Assembly: GCA_041591085.1 (NCBI GenBank)
Contig: JBFHSP010000142.1
Location: 1-7,649, forward strand
Origin: Pleionea sp041591085
GTDB taxonomy: Bacteria; Pseudomonadota; Gammaproteobacteria; Enterobacterales; Kangiellaceae
DNA length: 7,649 nt
Reading direction: 5' to 3'
The notes below the pieces were generated by a model. The model was given only the letters and a program-made list of their open reading frames with translations. It had not been told where the DNA came from and did not search any database. The position numbers and the translations under genes were made by a program. Each line of letters starts with the position of its first letter. Position 1 is the first letter of the stretch. This document shows positions 1 to 6,020 of the stretch, piece after piece.

Positions 1-557
1 CCGCAAATCGAAGCTAGTTTACCAACACCCAGTTGTTTAAACAGATTATCGAGCTTTTCAATTGAAGGCTCAGCACTGCGGGGTGGCATATCGCGTCCGT
101 CTAAAAAGCCATGAACATAAATGTGTTTTGCACCACGTTTAGCTGCCATTTCAATCATAGCAATAATATGGTCTTCGTGACTGTGCACACCGCCCGGTGA
201 TAAAAGCCCCATAATATGCACAGCTGCATTGTTAGCAATCGCATCATCTACCGCTTTAACAAGGGTTTCATTTTCAAAAAAATCGCCGTCTTCTATCGAT
301 TTTGTAATGCGAGTAAAGTCTTGATAAACCACACGACCGGCACCTAAGTTTAAATGCCCTACTTCAGAGTTACCCATTTGTCCGCTAGGCAATCCAACAT
401 CGAGCCCAGAACCAGAGATTAGCGTGTGAGGGCATTGTTGCCACAATCGATTGAAATTAGGTGTATTGGCGGCCATTATGGCGTTGTTTTTCGGGTCTTC
501 AGAATAGCCCCACCCATCTAAAATCAGTAATACCATGGGTTTGATTGCGTGTGTCAT
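1..557 (-). CDS. gpmI: 2,3-bisphosphoglycerate-independent phosphoglycerate mutase, N-terminal part (partial)
   Basis: Cytoplasmic Mn-dependent enzyme that interconverts 3- and 2-phosphoglycerate in glycolysis and gluconeogenesis. The gene reads leftward; 185 codons are present and the rest of the roughly 510-residue protein lies beyond position 1. Visible hallmarks are the N-terminal LILDGWGYSE with metal ligand Asp14, the catalytic-serine motif QMGNSEVGHLNLGAGR with Ser64 as the phospho-accepting serine, GGVHSHEDH near residues 120-128, and HGFLDGRDMPPRSA carrying the conserved Asp-Arg pair that binds substrate. The start at 557 is chosen because family members carry a few residues before the LxILDGWG strand and a weak AGGT-type ribosome site precedes it; an internal ATG at codon 8 would cut too close to the first beta strand. 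It is divergent from the kinase operon. The family call is very secure; only the C-terminal part is unseen. Confidence 0.97.
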   Translation of the reverse strand, partial: MTHAIKPMVLLILDGWGYSEDPKNNAIMAANTPNFNRLWQQCPHTLISGSGLDVGLPSGQMGNSEVGHLNLGAGRVVYQDFTRITKSIEDGDFFENETLVKAVDDAIANNAAVHIMGLLSPGGVHSHEDHIIAMIEMAAKRGAKHIYVHGFLDGRDMPPRSAEPSIEKLDNLFKQLGVGKLASIC

Positions 558-615
558 TCAAATACCTGTTAATCGTTGTGACGAGATTATTAAACCTGAA
601 CTCATATTTTGCGCG

Positions 616-644
616 ATTATACCTCAGATTTACACTCATGGCTT
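616..644 (-). promoter_or_regulatory. Putative sigma-70 promoter for gpmI
   Basis: On the minus strand a perfect -10 hexamer TATAAT lies at 621-616, followed by a GC-rich CGCGC discriminator. At 17-bp spacing the -35 position (644-639) reads AAGCCA, matching only three of six consensus bases, so the call rests mainly on the -10. Transcription would start near 609, giving a leader of about 50 nt before the gpmI ATG at 557. Location and orientation fit; activity is inferred. Confidence 0.5.
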
Positions 645-719
645 GGTTGCTTATTTACATAAACTTAAGATGCTTAGTCACTTTTGCACGATTTGTGAAC
701 CCACCCCCAAAAAGAATGG

Positions 720-748
720 TTGGAGCGACAACAGCGATCAGTTATGCT
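720..748 (+). promoter_or_regulatory. Candidate promoter for the kinase-phosphatase-FHA operon
   Basis: TTGGAG at 720-725 and TATGCT at 743-748 are separated by 17 bp, each a partial match to the sigma-70 consensus. The predicted start near 755 would leave about 35 nt of leader before the kinase ATG at 790. It is the best candidate I found by eye in the 232-bp divergent region, but both boxes are weak, so it may need an activator or be wrong. Confidence 0.3.
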
Positions 749-789
749 AAAAACCAAAATACACTCAATAAGTTAAATCGACTCACTAA

Positions 790-3204
790 ATGCCAAAAAA
801 CACCGATTTTTTCGCTCATTCTCAACGAACTTCGCTCAGAGCACGTTCGAGCGGCTGGTTTTTTGTGTGCGTTATTTTATTGCTGAGCTTTTTTATCGCT
901 CGGTTAACCGGCTGGGATAAAACCTTAAATGATATTTGGCGGATCAGCGCCTTTAATATGTTACACAATACACCAACCCAATCGAGTGATTCTTTTTGGG
1001 TCGGAGTTAAAGATCATGAAGTTCAACAAGTGATTGATTGGCTAAAAGCCCCAACCGCTGCAATCGATTTACCTCACACCATTTTGTGGCTTTTACCGAT
1101 AGAGCCACCAAAAATAAACTCAAGCGTTTTAACTCAAGAAAAACCATTCATTAACGAGTCAGAACAAGCAGCAGATGCCAGTACCCAAAATACAGAAACA
1201 GACCTATCGAGCGATCTATCGCAAGAGAATGCGGAGCCGGTAGAAATGCCGGTAATAACTCCCCCGTTCCAAGGCAACCTTGTTACCTTATCAGCGCAGC
1301 GACCGCAAATGCACATTGATGCTTCAATTCAATGGTGGCAATGGCCGCCGCTGTCACAATTGATTGGAGAATGGATCCACGGTCACTCCAATACCCATTA
1401 TTCAAGTTTTGCGATCACTGATGAATGGTTCAAACAAGAGCATTTTAATTTAAGCTGGGCGCTCGGTTGGTATTTGTTAGCCAATAAGTTACAAACACCG
1501 TCAAAACCAGCAATAGATGACACTTTTTTTTCAGCAACCATCGATCAATTACCGTTATCGCACCGATTCGCTTCGCCTTATGAATATTGGATTAATCCCA
1601 TCAGCCATGACACGGCTTCGTCTTCGTACTTAGACCTTGAATCCTTTATCAACCAAACAGAAAAACCCAGTTTTATTGGATTGATTCCTACTTCTGCTTG
1701 GACCAATAGTTCGGTTTGGCATAAACACTTAGCCGCATTTCAACAAATTAATCGCAACCAGTTTGCTCAAGAGGTCGACTTATATGACTTTTTGTTGGTG
1801 TTTGGCGCTATGGGCTGTCTATTTTTATTCAGTTGGGCGCAAAACCAAACACTGACTAAATTATTTGCTTTGTACGGCTTTACTTTTTTTATCATTAGCT
1901 TAATTTCTTTTTTAATCCTAAAAGAAGTGCGACTGTGGGTACCAACGTTTGAATTGCTTTTGATGTTTTTGCTAAGTTTTTTGTGTGCGCTGTTAGAAAA
2001 GCAACACCAAAAGCCACTGCGCCAATTAATGACCTCGCGCACAGAATGGGGATATTTAGCTGCGTTACATTTCCAAAATCAGCAGCAATTTGCCAAAGCA
2101 TGGGAAACCTTGAATCAATTACCCAGTCATACTCGCCAACTCGATCAGAGCTATGATTTAGCCCAAGAAGCAGAGCGCAAACGCGACTATGTGTTAGCGC
2201 AAACTATTTATCAATCTATCAGTAAAAAAGATAAACGCTTTAAAGACTCTGAGCAAAAATCAGCAAAACTGGCGCAAATCATTCAAGCTAAACCGACTAT
2301 TTTAGGTGCCACCCAAAATTTAGAAGGCACTTTGGTGATGCCGACCGAGGGCGTCACTCCGCCAACTTTAGGCCGTTACCAAATAGAAGGCATTTTGGGT
2401 AAAGGTGCAATGGGAGTGGTGTATCGTGGTATTGATCCGGCGATAAACCGAGAGGTTGCCATTAAAACGCTGACTTTGGTAGAAAGCACAGCAGAAAATA
2501 ATGCAGAGCTGGCTCGTGAACGATTTTTTCGCGAAGCAGAAACCGCTGGCAAATTGCGCCATAAAAACATTGTTACTATTTACGATGTGGGCGAAGAACA
2601 AGAGCTTGCTTTTATTGCCATGGACTTACTGACTGGCGTTCCACTTGATCATCATATTCGAACTGACAAACTGTTGCCGTCAGCACTGGTGTATCAATTA
2701 ATGATTCAACTGGCTGACGCACTCGATTACGCCCATGATAAAGGTGTGGTTCATCGCGATATTAAACCCGCTAATATTGTGTTTGATGATGATAAAGCGC
2801 AAATAGTTATTACCGATTTTGGCATTGCGCATTTAGTGGATCACAGCAAAACTCAAACGGGAGCCATATTAGGCAGTCCGTTTTATATGTCGCCAGAACA
2901 AATTCAAGGTCAAAAAGTGGATAAGCGCAGCGATTTATTCAGCGCGGGCGTAACGTTTTATCAGCTACTCAGCGGCCAGTTACCTTTTAAAGGCGACTCG
3001 CTTGCCACCGTGGCACTAAATGTTACATCGCAAAAACAAACGCCTATTCGAAAAATAAGACCGGATCTACCGGCCAGCGCGAGTCGTATAGTAAACAAGG
3101 CTTTGCAGAAGAAACCGGCCGATCGATATCAATCGGCTGAAGAAATGAAAGCAGCATTAGTGTCTGCTCTTAAGAAAGATTTCAAAAAAGATCCTATCCT
3201 TTAA
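790..3204 (+). CDS. Membrane-anchored Ser/Thr protein kinase with CHASE2-like periplasmic sensor
   Basis: Predicted 804-residue transmembrane kinase that phosphorylates Ser/Thr on cytoplasmic targets. Order of parts: basic N-terminus; membrane segment at about 22-40; periplasmic region at about 41-331, with a Ser/Thr/Glu/Pro-rich stretch near 108-160 and a Trp-rich patch near 180-199; three membrane segments at about 332-350, 357-377 and 382-402; a TPR-like helical linker at about 418-498; and a kinase domain at about 529-790. Kinase hallmarks are the Gly-rich loop GKGAMG (537-542), Lys559 in VAIK, helix-C Glu582, HRDIKPAN (catalytic Asp657, Asn662), DFG Asp676 and SPEQ (701-704). Activation-loop Thr688 and Thr690 in KTQTG resemble the autophosphorylated pair of mycobacterial PknB, and the HRD arginine is present, so activation by loop phosphorylation is expected. 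One membrane segment, a sensor and three more segments is the CHASE2 layout, but sequence similarity there is weak. An in-frame TAA directly precedes the ATG, so no longer protein is possible; the ribosome site is poor. It leads an operon with its phosphatase 25 bp downstream. Confidence 0.93.
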   Translation: MPKNTDFFAHSQRTSLRARSSGWFFVCVILLLSFFIARLTGWDKTLNDIWRISAFNMLHNTPTQSSDSFWVGVKDHEVQQVIDWLKAPTAAIDLPHTILWLLPIEPPKINSSVLTQEKPFINESEQAADASTQNTETDLSSDLSQENAEPVEMPVITPPFQGNLVTLSAQRPQMHIDASIQWWQWPPLSQLIGEWIHGHSNTHYSSFAITDEWFKQEHFNLSWALGWYLLANKLQTPSKPAIDDTFFSATIDQLPLSHRFASPYEYWINPISHDTASSSYLDLESFINQTEKPSFIGLIPTSAWTNSSVWHKHLAAFQQINRNQFAQEVDLYDFLLVFGAMGCLFLFSWAQNQTLTKLFALYGFTFFIISLISFLILKEVRLWVPTFELLLMFLLSFLCALLEKQHQKPLRQLMTSRTEWGYLAALHFQNQQQFAKAWETLNQLPSHTRQLDQSYDLAQEAERKRDYVLAQTIYQSISKKDKRFKDSEQKSAKLAQIIQAKPTILGATQNLEGTLVMPTEGVTPPTLGRYQIEGILGKGAMGVVYRGIDPAINREVAIKTLTLVESTAENNAELARERFFREAETAGKLRHKNIVTIYDVGEEQELAFIAMDLLTGVPLDHHIRTDKLLPSALVYQLMIQLADALDYAHDKGVVHRDIKPANIVFDDDKAQIVITDFGIAHLVDHSKTQTGAILGSPFYMSPEQIQGQKVDKRSDLFSAGVTFYQLLSGQLPFKGDSLATVALNVTSQKQTPIRKIRPDLPASASRIVNKALQKKPADRYQSAEEMKAALVSALKKDFKKDPIL

Positions 3205-3229
3205 TAGGCTTTAAATAAACGACGCAGCT

Positions 3230-4021
3230 ATGAGCGAAACTACACTTTTTAACTGGACCATTAACGGTGTTTCTCATGAAGGCAAAAAACGACGCACCAA
3301 TGAAGACAGCATTGGTTGGCATAATGACATCGAAAATCAGTGGTTATGCGCAGTGTTGGCTGATGGTATGGGTGGTCATGCCGCTGGTGAAATTGCCTCA
3401 TCGATGGCACGCAGTCAGTTTTTAGATTTGGTAGAGCACTTATTCACCGAGCCTAAATCGAAAGACCACAAACACGGCCTGCATCCCAGTGAGCACACCA
3501 TGCGCAGTGCTTTAAGCGAATTTATCCGCCGAGTCGATATGCAAATAAAAACCCATGCCGAATTTCATCCTGAAGACAAAGGGCTTGGCACAACCTTAGT
3601 CGCCTTAGTTATTTATTCCGAGCAAGCTTGGATTGTCAACATTGGAGATTCACGCTGTTATCGCTTTAGAGACAATCAGTTACAGCAACTGACTCGGGAT
3701 GACACCCTGGTACAAAGTTGGCTAGATAACGGTAAAATAACCTACGAACTGGCGGAGAAATCCCCTTATAAAAACGTATTAACCCAGGCATTAGGCGCCA
3801 AAGAGGAGCTATCTCCGCAAATATTGAGCGTTGAAATTGCACCGGGAGATCGATTTTTATTATGCAGCGATGGATTAACAGGTTGCATTGATGATCGTAT
3901 GATATGTGATACTCTGAAACAAAACGCGCCAGAGCCTATTTTGCACCAATTGCTAGATGAAGCCTTAGCTTTAGGCGCACCCGATAACGTATCGCTGATA
4001 CTGATTGGCGAGGCGAAATAA
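3230..4021 (+). CDS. PP2C-family Ser/Thr protein phosphatase
   Basis: Soluble cytoplasmic, metal-dependent phosphatase of 263 residues, the usual size for bacterial Stp/PrpC/PppA-type enzymes with only a catalytic domain. It would remove phosphate from the adjacent kinase and its substrates. Conserved motifs in order: RRTNEDS (Glu25, Asp26), LADGMGGHAAGE with metal ligands Asp45 and Gly46, LGTTLVA (118-124), VNIGDSRCYRF (Asp140, Arg142), LTRDDTLVQSW (154-164), NVLTQALGA, FLLCSDGLTG with metal ligand Asp214, and APDNVSLILI with Asp252 and Asn253. All metal ligands expected for a two-metal centre are present. At the usual T-x-D-H-S site this protein reads R-D-D-T. There is no signal peptide or membrane segment. 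The start has little ribosome-site complementarity but follows the kinase by 25 bp, so translation probably depends on operon read-through; no in-frame ATG closer to the RRTNED motif is apparent. Confidence 0.95.
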   Translation: MSETTLFNWTINGVSHEGKKRRTNEDSIGWHNDIENQWLCAVLADGMGGHAAGEIASSMARSQFLDLVEHLFTEPKSKDHKHGLHPSEHTMRSALSEFIRRVDMQIKTHAEFHPEDKGLGTTLVALVIYSEQAWIVNIGDSRCYRFRDNQLQQLTRDDTLVQSWLDNGKITYELAEKSPYKNVLTQALGAKEELSPQILSVEIAPGDRFLLCSDGLTGCIDDRMICDTLKQNAPEPILHQLLDEALALGAPDNVSLILIGEAK

Positions 4022-4025
4022 AGGA
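4021..4025 (+). promoter_or_regulatory. Ribosome binding site fixing the FHA gene start
   Basis: AAGGA begins on the last base of the phosphatase TAA stop and sits six bases before the ATG at 4032. It favours that ATG over upstream in-frame codons such as 4005, which would overlap the phosphatase and add nine residues unlike any FHA N-terminus. Confidence 0.75.
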
Positions 4026-4031
4026 AACACA

Positions 4032-4382
4032 ATGGCCTATTTAGCCCTTTTGGTTGATGATGTAGTCGTCAACAAATTTAACTTAAATGAAAATGCATTA
4101 ACCATTGGTCGCTCACCGAATAACCAAGTTCAAATTGAAGACAATGCGGTGAGCAGTTTTCATGCACAAATCACCCAAGAGTCAGATCCTTACTTTGAAG
4201 GCCAGATTCGCTATGTGCTAGAAGATTTAAAAAGTACCAATGCCACCAAAGTAAATGGCATGAAGGTGAGCCACCACACTTTAAACAATGGCGACTTGAT
4301 TCAAATTGGTTACAATAAATTTCGCTTTGTTGATGAGCAACAGTCGAACTTGGATCGCACCGCGGTAATTTTACCAGACTAA
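4032..4382 (+). CDS. Stand-alone FHA-domain phosphothreonine-binding protein
   Basis: A 116-residue cytoplasmic protein that is almost entirely one forkhead-associated domain, the module that binds phosphothreonine peptides. Signature residues are Gly26-Arg27 in LTIGRSPNN, Ser41 and His44 in AVSSFHAQI, Ser68-Thr69-Asn70 in LKSTNATKVNG, Asn75-Gly76, and the final strands GDLIQIGYNKFRFV (87-100). Arg27, Ser41, Thr69 and Asn70 are the positions that normally contact the phosphopeptide, so binding should be intact. The usual Gly after S-T-N is Ala71, and the usual basic residue after Ser41 is Ser42. A short tail with Thr110 (DRTAVILPD) follows the domain and could be a kinase target. It follows the phosphatase by ten bases with a good AAGGA site, and is the likely recruiter or regulator linking kinase to substrates, comparable in size and idea to actinobacterial GarA/OdhI but without their N-terminal TTxF-type motif. 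Confidence 0.92.
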   Translation: MAYLALLVDDVVVNKFNLNENALTIGRSPNNQVQIEDNAVSSFHAQITQESDPYFEGQIRYVLEDLKSTNATKVNGMKVSHHTLNNGDLIQIGYNKFRFVDEQQSNLDRTAVILPD

Positions 4383-4408
4383 CACTTTTTCTAGACTCAG
4401 CTCGTTTA

Positions 4409-4448
4409 AAGAATACCCCCTGTGCAAGAAGGTTTAAGCCGTATTCTT
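4409..4448 (+). repeat. Inverted repeat in the spacer after the FHA gene
   Basis: AAGAATAC at 4409-4416 and GTATTCTT at 4441-4448 are perfect reverse complements separated by 24 bases. In RNA this is an AU-rich 8-bp stem with a large loop. The right arm can alternatively pair locally, GTAT (4441-4444) with ATAC (4450-4453). There is no clean T-run directly after the stem (only TTTT at 4459-4462), so it is not a convincing intrinsic terminator. An operator, a processing signal or chance are all possible. Confidence 0.4.
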
Positions 4449-4504
4449 GATACGATACTTTTAGAAACAAGTCGAAGTTAACATCGTTCAACTATAAGAG
4501 TTAT

Positions 4505-5083
4505 ATGAAAGTCATTGCCTCAATATTAACCGGATGTATCCTCCTAGTAGGCTCAGCTTATGTCAACGCCGCTCCCTTTGAAAAAGTTGTTTATGCCAAA
4601 GAGAAAACAAAAATCAGTCTTAATCGCGAGACAATGATTTATATCATGGCCGAAGATCAAGGTTGGCAAGTGGTTGAACAATGTACCCGAAGTGTGTATT
4701 ACCCCGATTTATTTTGGCGGGTAACCAACGACCAAGTTGAGGCAATTGAAAAACGATTAAAAACCCATCTTAAAAAGCTTGCTGAGAAAAAAGCCGAGTT
4801 TGTTCCAGAAGATTTAGAAAACTATAAGCGCCAATATATTGGTTATACTCTAAATGGCGTATCTTACATATACGGAAATTATTTTCCAAAAAACGCCAAA
4901 CTAGAAGTTGATCCTATTCGTGAAGGCGTGGTGTCTTGTCGAGGTGACAAGCGCTATTGGGCAAGCTTGTTTAATATAGAAACATTTAAATTCGAAGCGA
5001 TTGAGCCAAACGATAAACTGGTCAAACCCAAAGGCGCAATTGACCCAAATGTATTTCCACCCGATGAACCTCCAGCTTATTAA
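4505..5083 (+). CDS. Exported protein of unknown function
   Basis: A 192-residue protein that I cannot assign to a named family. Residues 1-22 form a Sec signal peptide (one Lys, a hydrophobic core, then V-N-A before Ala23), so the mature protein should be periplasmic or secreted; the signal lacks a lipobox at its end. The mature part begins with a mixed segment containing WQVVEQC (Cys60), has a charged Lys/Glu-rich helix near 76-108, then an aromatic beta-like segment (YIGYTLNGVSYIYGNYF, 111-127), VVSCRG (Cys145) and a proline-rich C-terminus. Cys60 and Cys145 could form a disulfide. The RQY-IG...NG-YIYGN-F...V-SC-G-W...N-ET-F pattern in the second half resembles small uncharacterised exported proteins I have seen, but I cannot give a family name. 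AAGAG lies a few bases before the ATG. Its stop overlaps the start of the phosphatase gene downstream, so the two are co-transcribed and probably translationally coupled. Confidence 0.85.
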   Translation: MKVIASILTGCILLVGSAYVNAAPFEKVVYAKEKTKISLNRETMIYIMAEDQGWQVVEQCTRSVYYPDLFWRVTNDQVEAIEKRLKTHLKKLAEKKAEFVPEDLENYKRQYIGYTLNGVSYIYGNYFPKNAKLEVDPIREGVVSCRGDKRYWASLFNIETFKFEAIEPNDKLVKPKGAIDPNVFPPDEPPAY

Positions 5084-5085
5084 TG
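5081..5085 (+). promoter_or_regulatory. TAATG stop-start overlap (translational coupling)
   Basis: The TAA of the exported-protein gene (5081-5083) shares its last A with the ATG of the histidine phosphatase gene (5083-5085). No purine-rich ribosome site precedes this ATG; the upstream bases read GAACCTCCAGC instead. Initiation therefore most likely relies on ribosomes that have just terminated upstream. Confidence 0.8.
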
Positions 5086-5580
5086 GAAAAGCGCTTACTG
5101 TTTATTCGTCATGCTAAAAGTGCTTGGGATAATCCCAAGCTTTCCGATCATCAAAGACCACTGGCTCCTCGCGGAATTAAAAATTGCAAAACCATGGTAG
5201 AGCGGCATGCCAATTTATTATCAACTTATTCCGCTATTTATTGTTCCACCGCAGAACGTACTAAGCAAACCCTTCATTATTTACAGCTTAATTCAGCAAT
5301 AGCTGAACTTACAGATGAGCTTTATAGCTTTGATGAAGATGATGTTCTCTCATTTATAAAACAGCTGGATGAAAACAAAACCTCCGTGATATTAATTGGC
5401 CATAATCCAGCATTTGAGTTTGCGATTGAGCAATTAACTGGAACGCATTTTTCTAAATTTCCAACCTGTGCATTTGCTGAAGTTATTGTTCGACAATGTG
5501 CGTGGAAGGAAATAGAGTTGCATCGCCATACACTGAAATTATGGGACACGCCAAAGCATAAAGAACTAAATCCGTATTGA
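5083..5580 (+). CDS. SixA-type histidine phosphatase superfamily protein
   Basis: A 165-residue cytoplasmic protein of the histidine (RHG) phosphatase superfamily, SixA branch. Family members form a transient phosphohistidine on the first His; E. coli SixA removes phosphate from histidine phosphocarriers. Residues: LLFIRHAKSAWD with Arg9 and nucleophile His10, the SDHQRPLAPRG element (21-31) typical of this branch, CSTAERTKQT with Arg59, and LIGHNPAF with the second catalytic His107. The C-terminal FPTCAFAEV followed by a Trp is also characteristic. The protein is close to the usual length and looks complete. Its actual substrate is uncertain: the branch is often annotated sixA by similarity, but members may act on other phosphoproteins or small molecules, so I leave the symbol empty. 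It has no ribosome site of its own and is coupled by TAATG to the exported protein upstream. Confidence 0.9.
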   Translation: MEKRLLFIRHAKSAWDNPKLSDHQRPLAPRGIKNCKTMVERHANLLSTYSAIYCSTAERTKQTLHYLQLNSAIAELTDELYSFDEDDVLSFIKQLDENKTSVILIGHNPAFEFAIEQLTGTHFSKFPTCAFAEVIVRQCAWKEIELHRHTLKLWDTPKHKELNPY

Positions 5581-5650
5581 CATAGAAAAACTAAATTAAT
5601 AAAGTCCAATTTTTAACTTTGAGCATCAGATTTTTATGGTTGATTTTTCA

Positions 5651-5656
5651 AAAGGA
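5651..5656 (+). promoter_or_regulatory. Ribosome binding site fixing the lipoprotein start
   Basis: AAAGGA lies six bases before the ATG at 5663. Starting there gives a textbook lipoprotein signal peptide, whereas the in-frame ATG at 5636 adds nine residues, has only a T-run before it and breaks the signal layout. Confidence 0.7.
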
Positions 5657-5662
5657 ATAGTT

Positions 5663-5971
5663 ATGAAATACTGCTTCGTTTTCCTGCTCTATTCAGCTTT
5701 TATTCTTAGTGGCTGTGCGACAACTCAAGTTGCTCCGAAATCGCTTGATGATTTTAGTAACGATATAAAGATACAATTCAACATGTATAAGAGAAAAGCA
5801 AGTACTCATCGCGCTTTTGCAGTGGCAAAGTATGGAAAAAAGGATTTTTTTGGATTCAGCGCTTCATACCCTAATGTTGAAGAAGCTGAAGCACGAGCTT
5901 TAGACGAGTGCTACAAATACGCGAAGGCATATAGATACGACATGAAATGTTTCATTTTTCATAGTGAATAA
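5663..5971 (+). CDS. Small outer-membrane lipoprotein of unknown function
   Basis: A 102-residue predicted lipoprotein. The signal peptide ends in lipobox L15-S16-G17-C18, so signal peptidase II should leave a lipidated Cys18; Ala at the next position favours outer-membrane sorting. The mature domain of about 80 residues contains HRAFAVAKYGKKDFFGF, then PNVEEAEARALDECYKYAK, then a closing KCFIF strand. This arrangement (a strand, an E-A-x-x-x-A-L-x-x-C helix and a final Cys-containing strand) recalls the small DUF4189-like fold in which the helix and strand cysteines (here Cys83 and Cys96) pair; that comparison is from memory and tentative. The gene lies 82 bp after the histidine phosphatase, so it may have its own promoter, though I saw no clear one. 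The role is unknown. Confidence 0.8.
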   Translation: MKYCFVFLLYSAFILSGCATTQVAPKSLDDFSNDIKIQFNMYKRKASTHRAFAVAKYGKKDFFGFSASYPNVEEAEARALDECYKYAKAYRYDMKCFIFHSE

Positions 5972-6020
5972 ACAGCTTTACACCAATTTAACAAGATAAA
6001 TATTTATAAGTACATTGGCT

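Noticed and set aside
545..886. Open frames upstream of and overlapping the kinase start (535-750 and 545-886, plus strand)
   Set aside because: They overlap the divergent promoter region and either the gpmI start or the kinase N-terminus, have no ribosome site, and their translations show no domain-like composition.
862..1995. Repeated TTTTTTGTGTGCG within the kinase gene
   Set aside because: The two copies are read in different frames within membrane-segment codons rich in T; a chance repeat of hydrophobic coding.
1767..2601. Minus-strand open frames inside the kinase gene (for example 1767-2042, 1895-2101, 2368-2601)
   Set aside because: Antisense shadows of a well-supported coding sequence, with no ribosome site or recognisable domain.
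3193..3208. Small hairpin CCTAT...ATAGG at the kinase stop
   Set aside because: Only five AT-rich pairs and no T-run; the phosphatase gene follows at once in the same operon, so a terminator is unlikely.
4005..4031. Earlier start for the FHA gene at 4005
   Set aside because: It would overlap the phosphatase gene, and the clear AAGGA site points to the ATG at 4032, where the FHA fold begins.
790..4382. Type VI secretion regulatory cluster (PpkA-PppA-Fha)
   Set aside because: No tss/secretion gene is visible in the window, the kinase has a CHASE2-like N-terminal sensor rather than the PpkA layout, and the FHA protein is much shorter than T6SS Fha proteins.
5636..5662. Earlier start for the lipoprotein gene at 5636
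   Set aside because: No ribosome site before it and it adds residues ahead of the signal peptide; the ATG at 5663 has AAAGGA at correct spacing.
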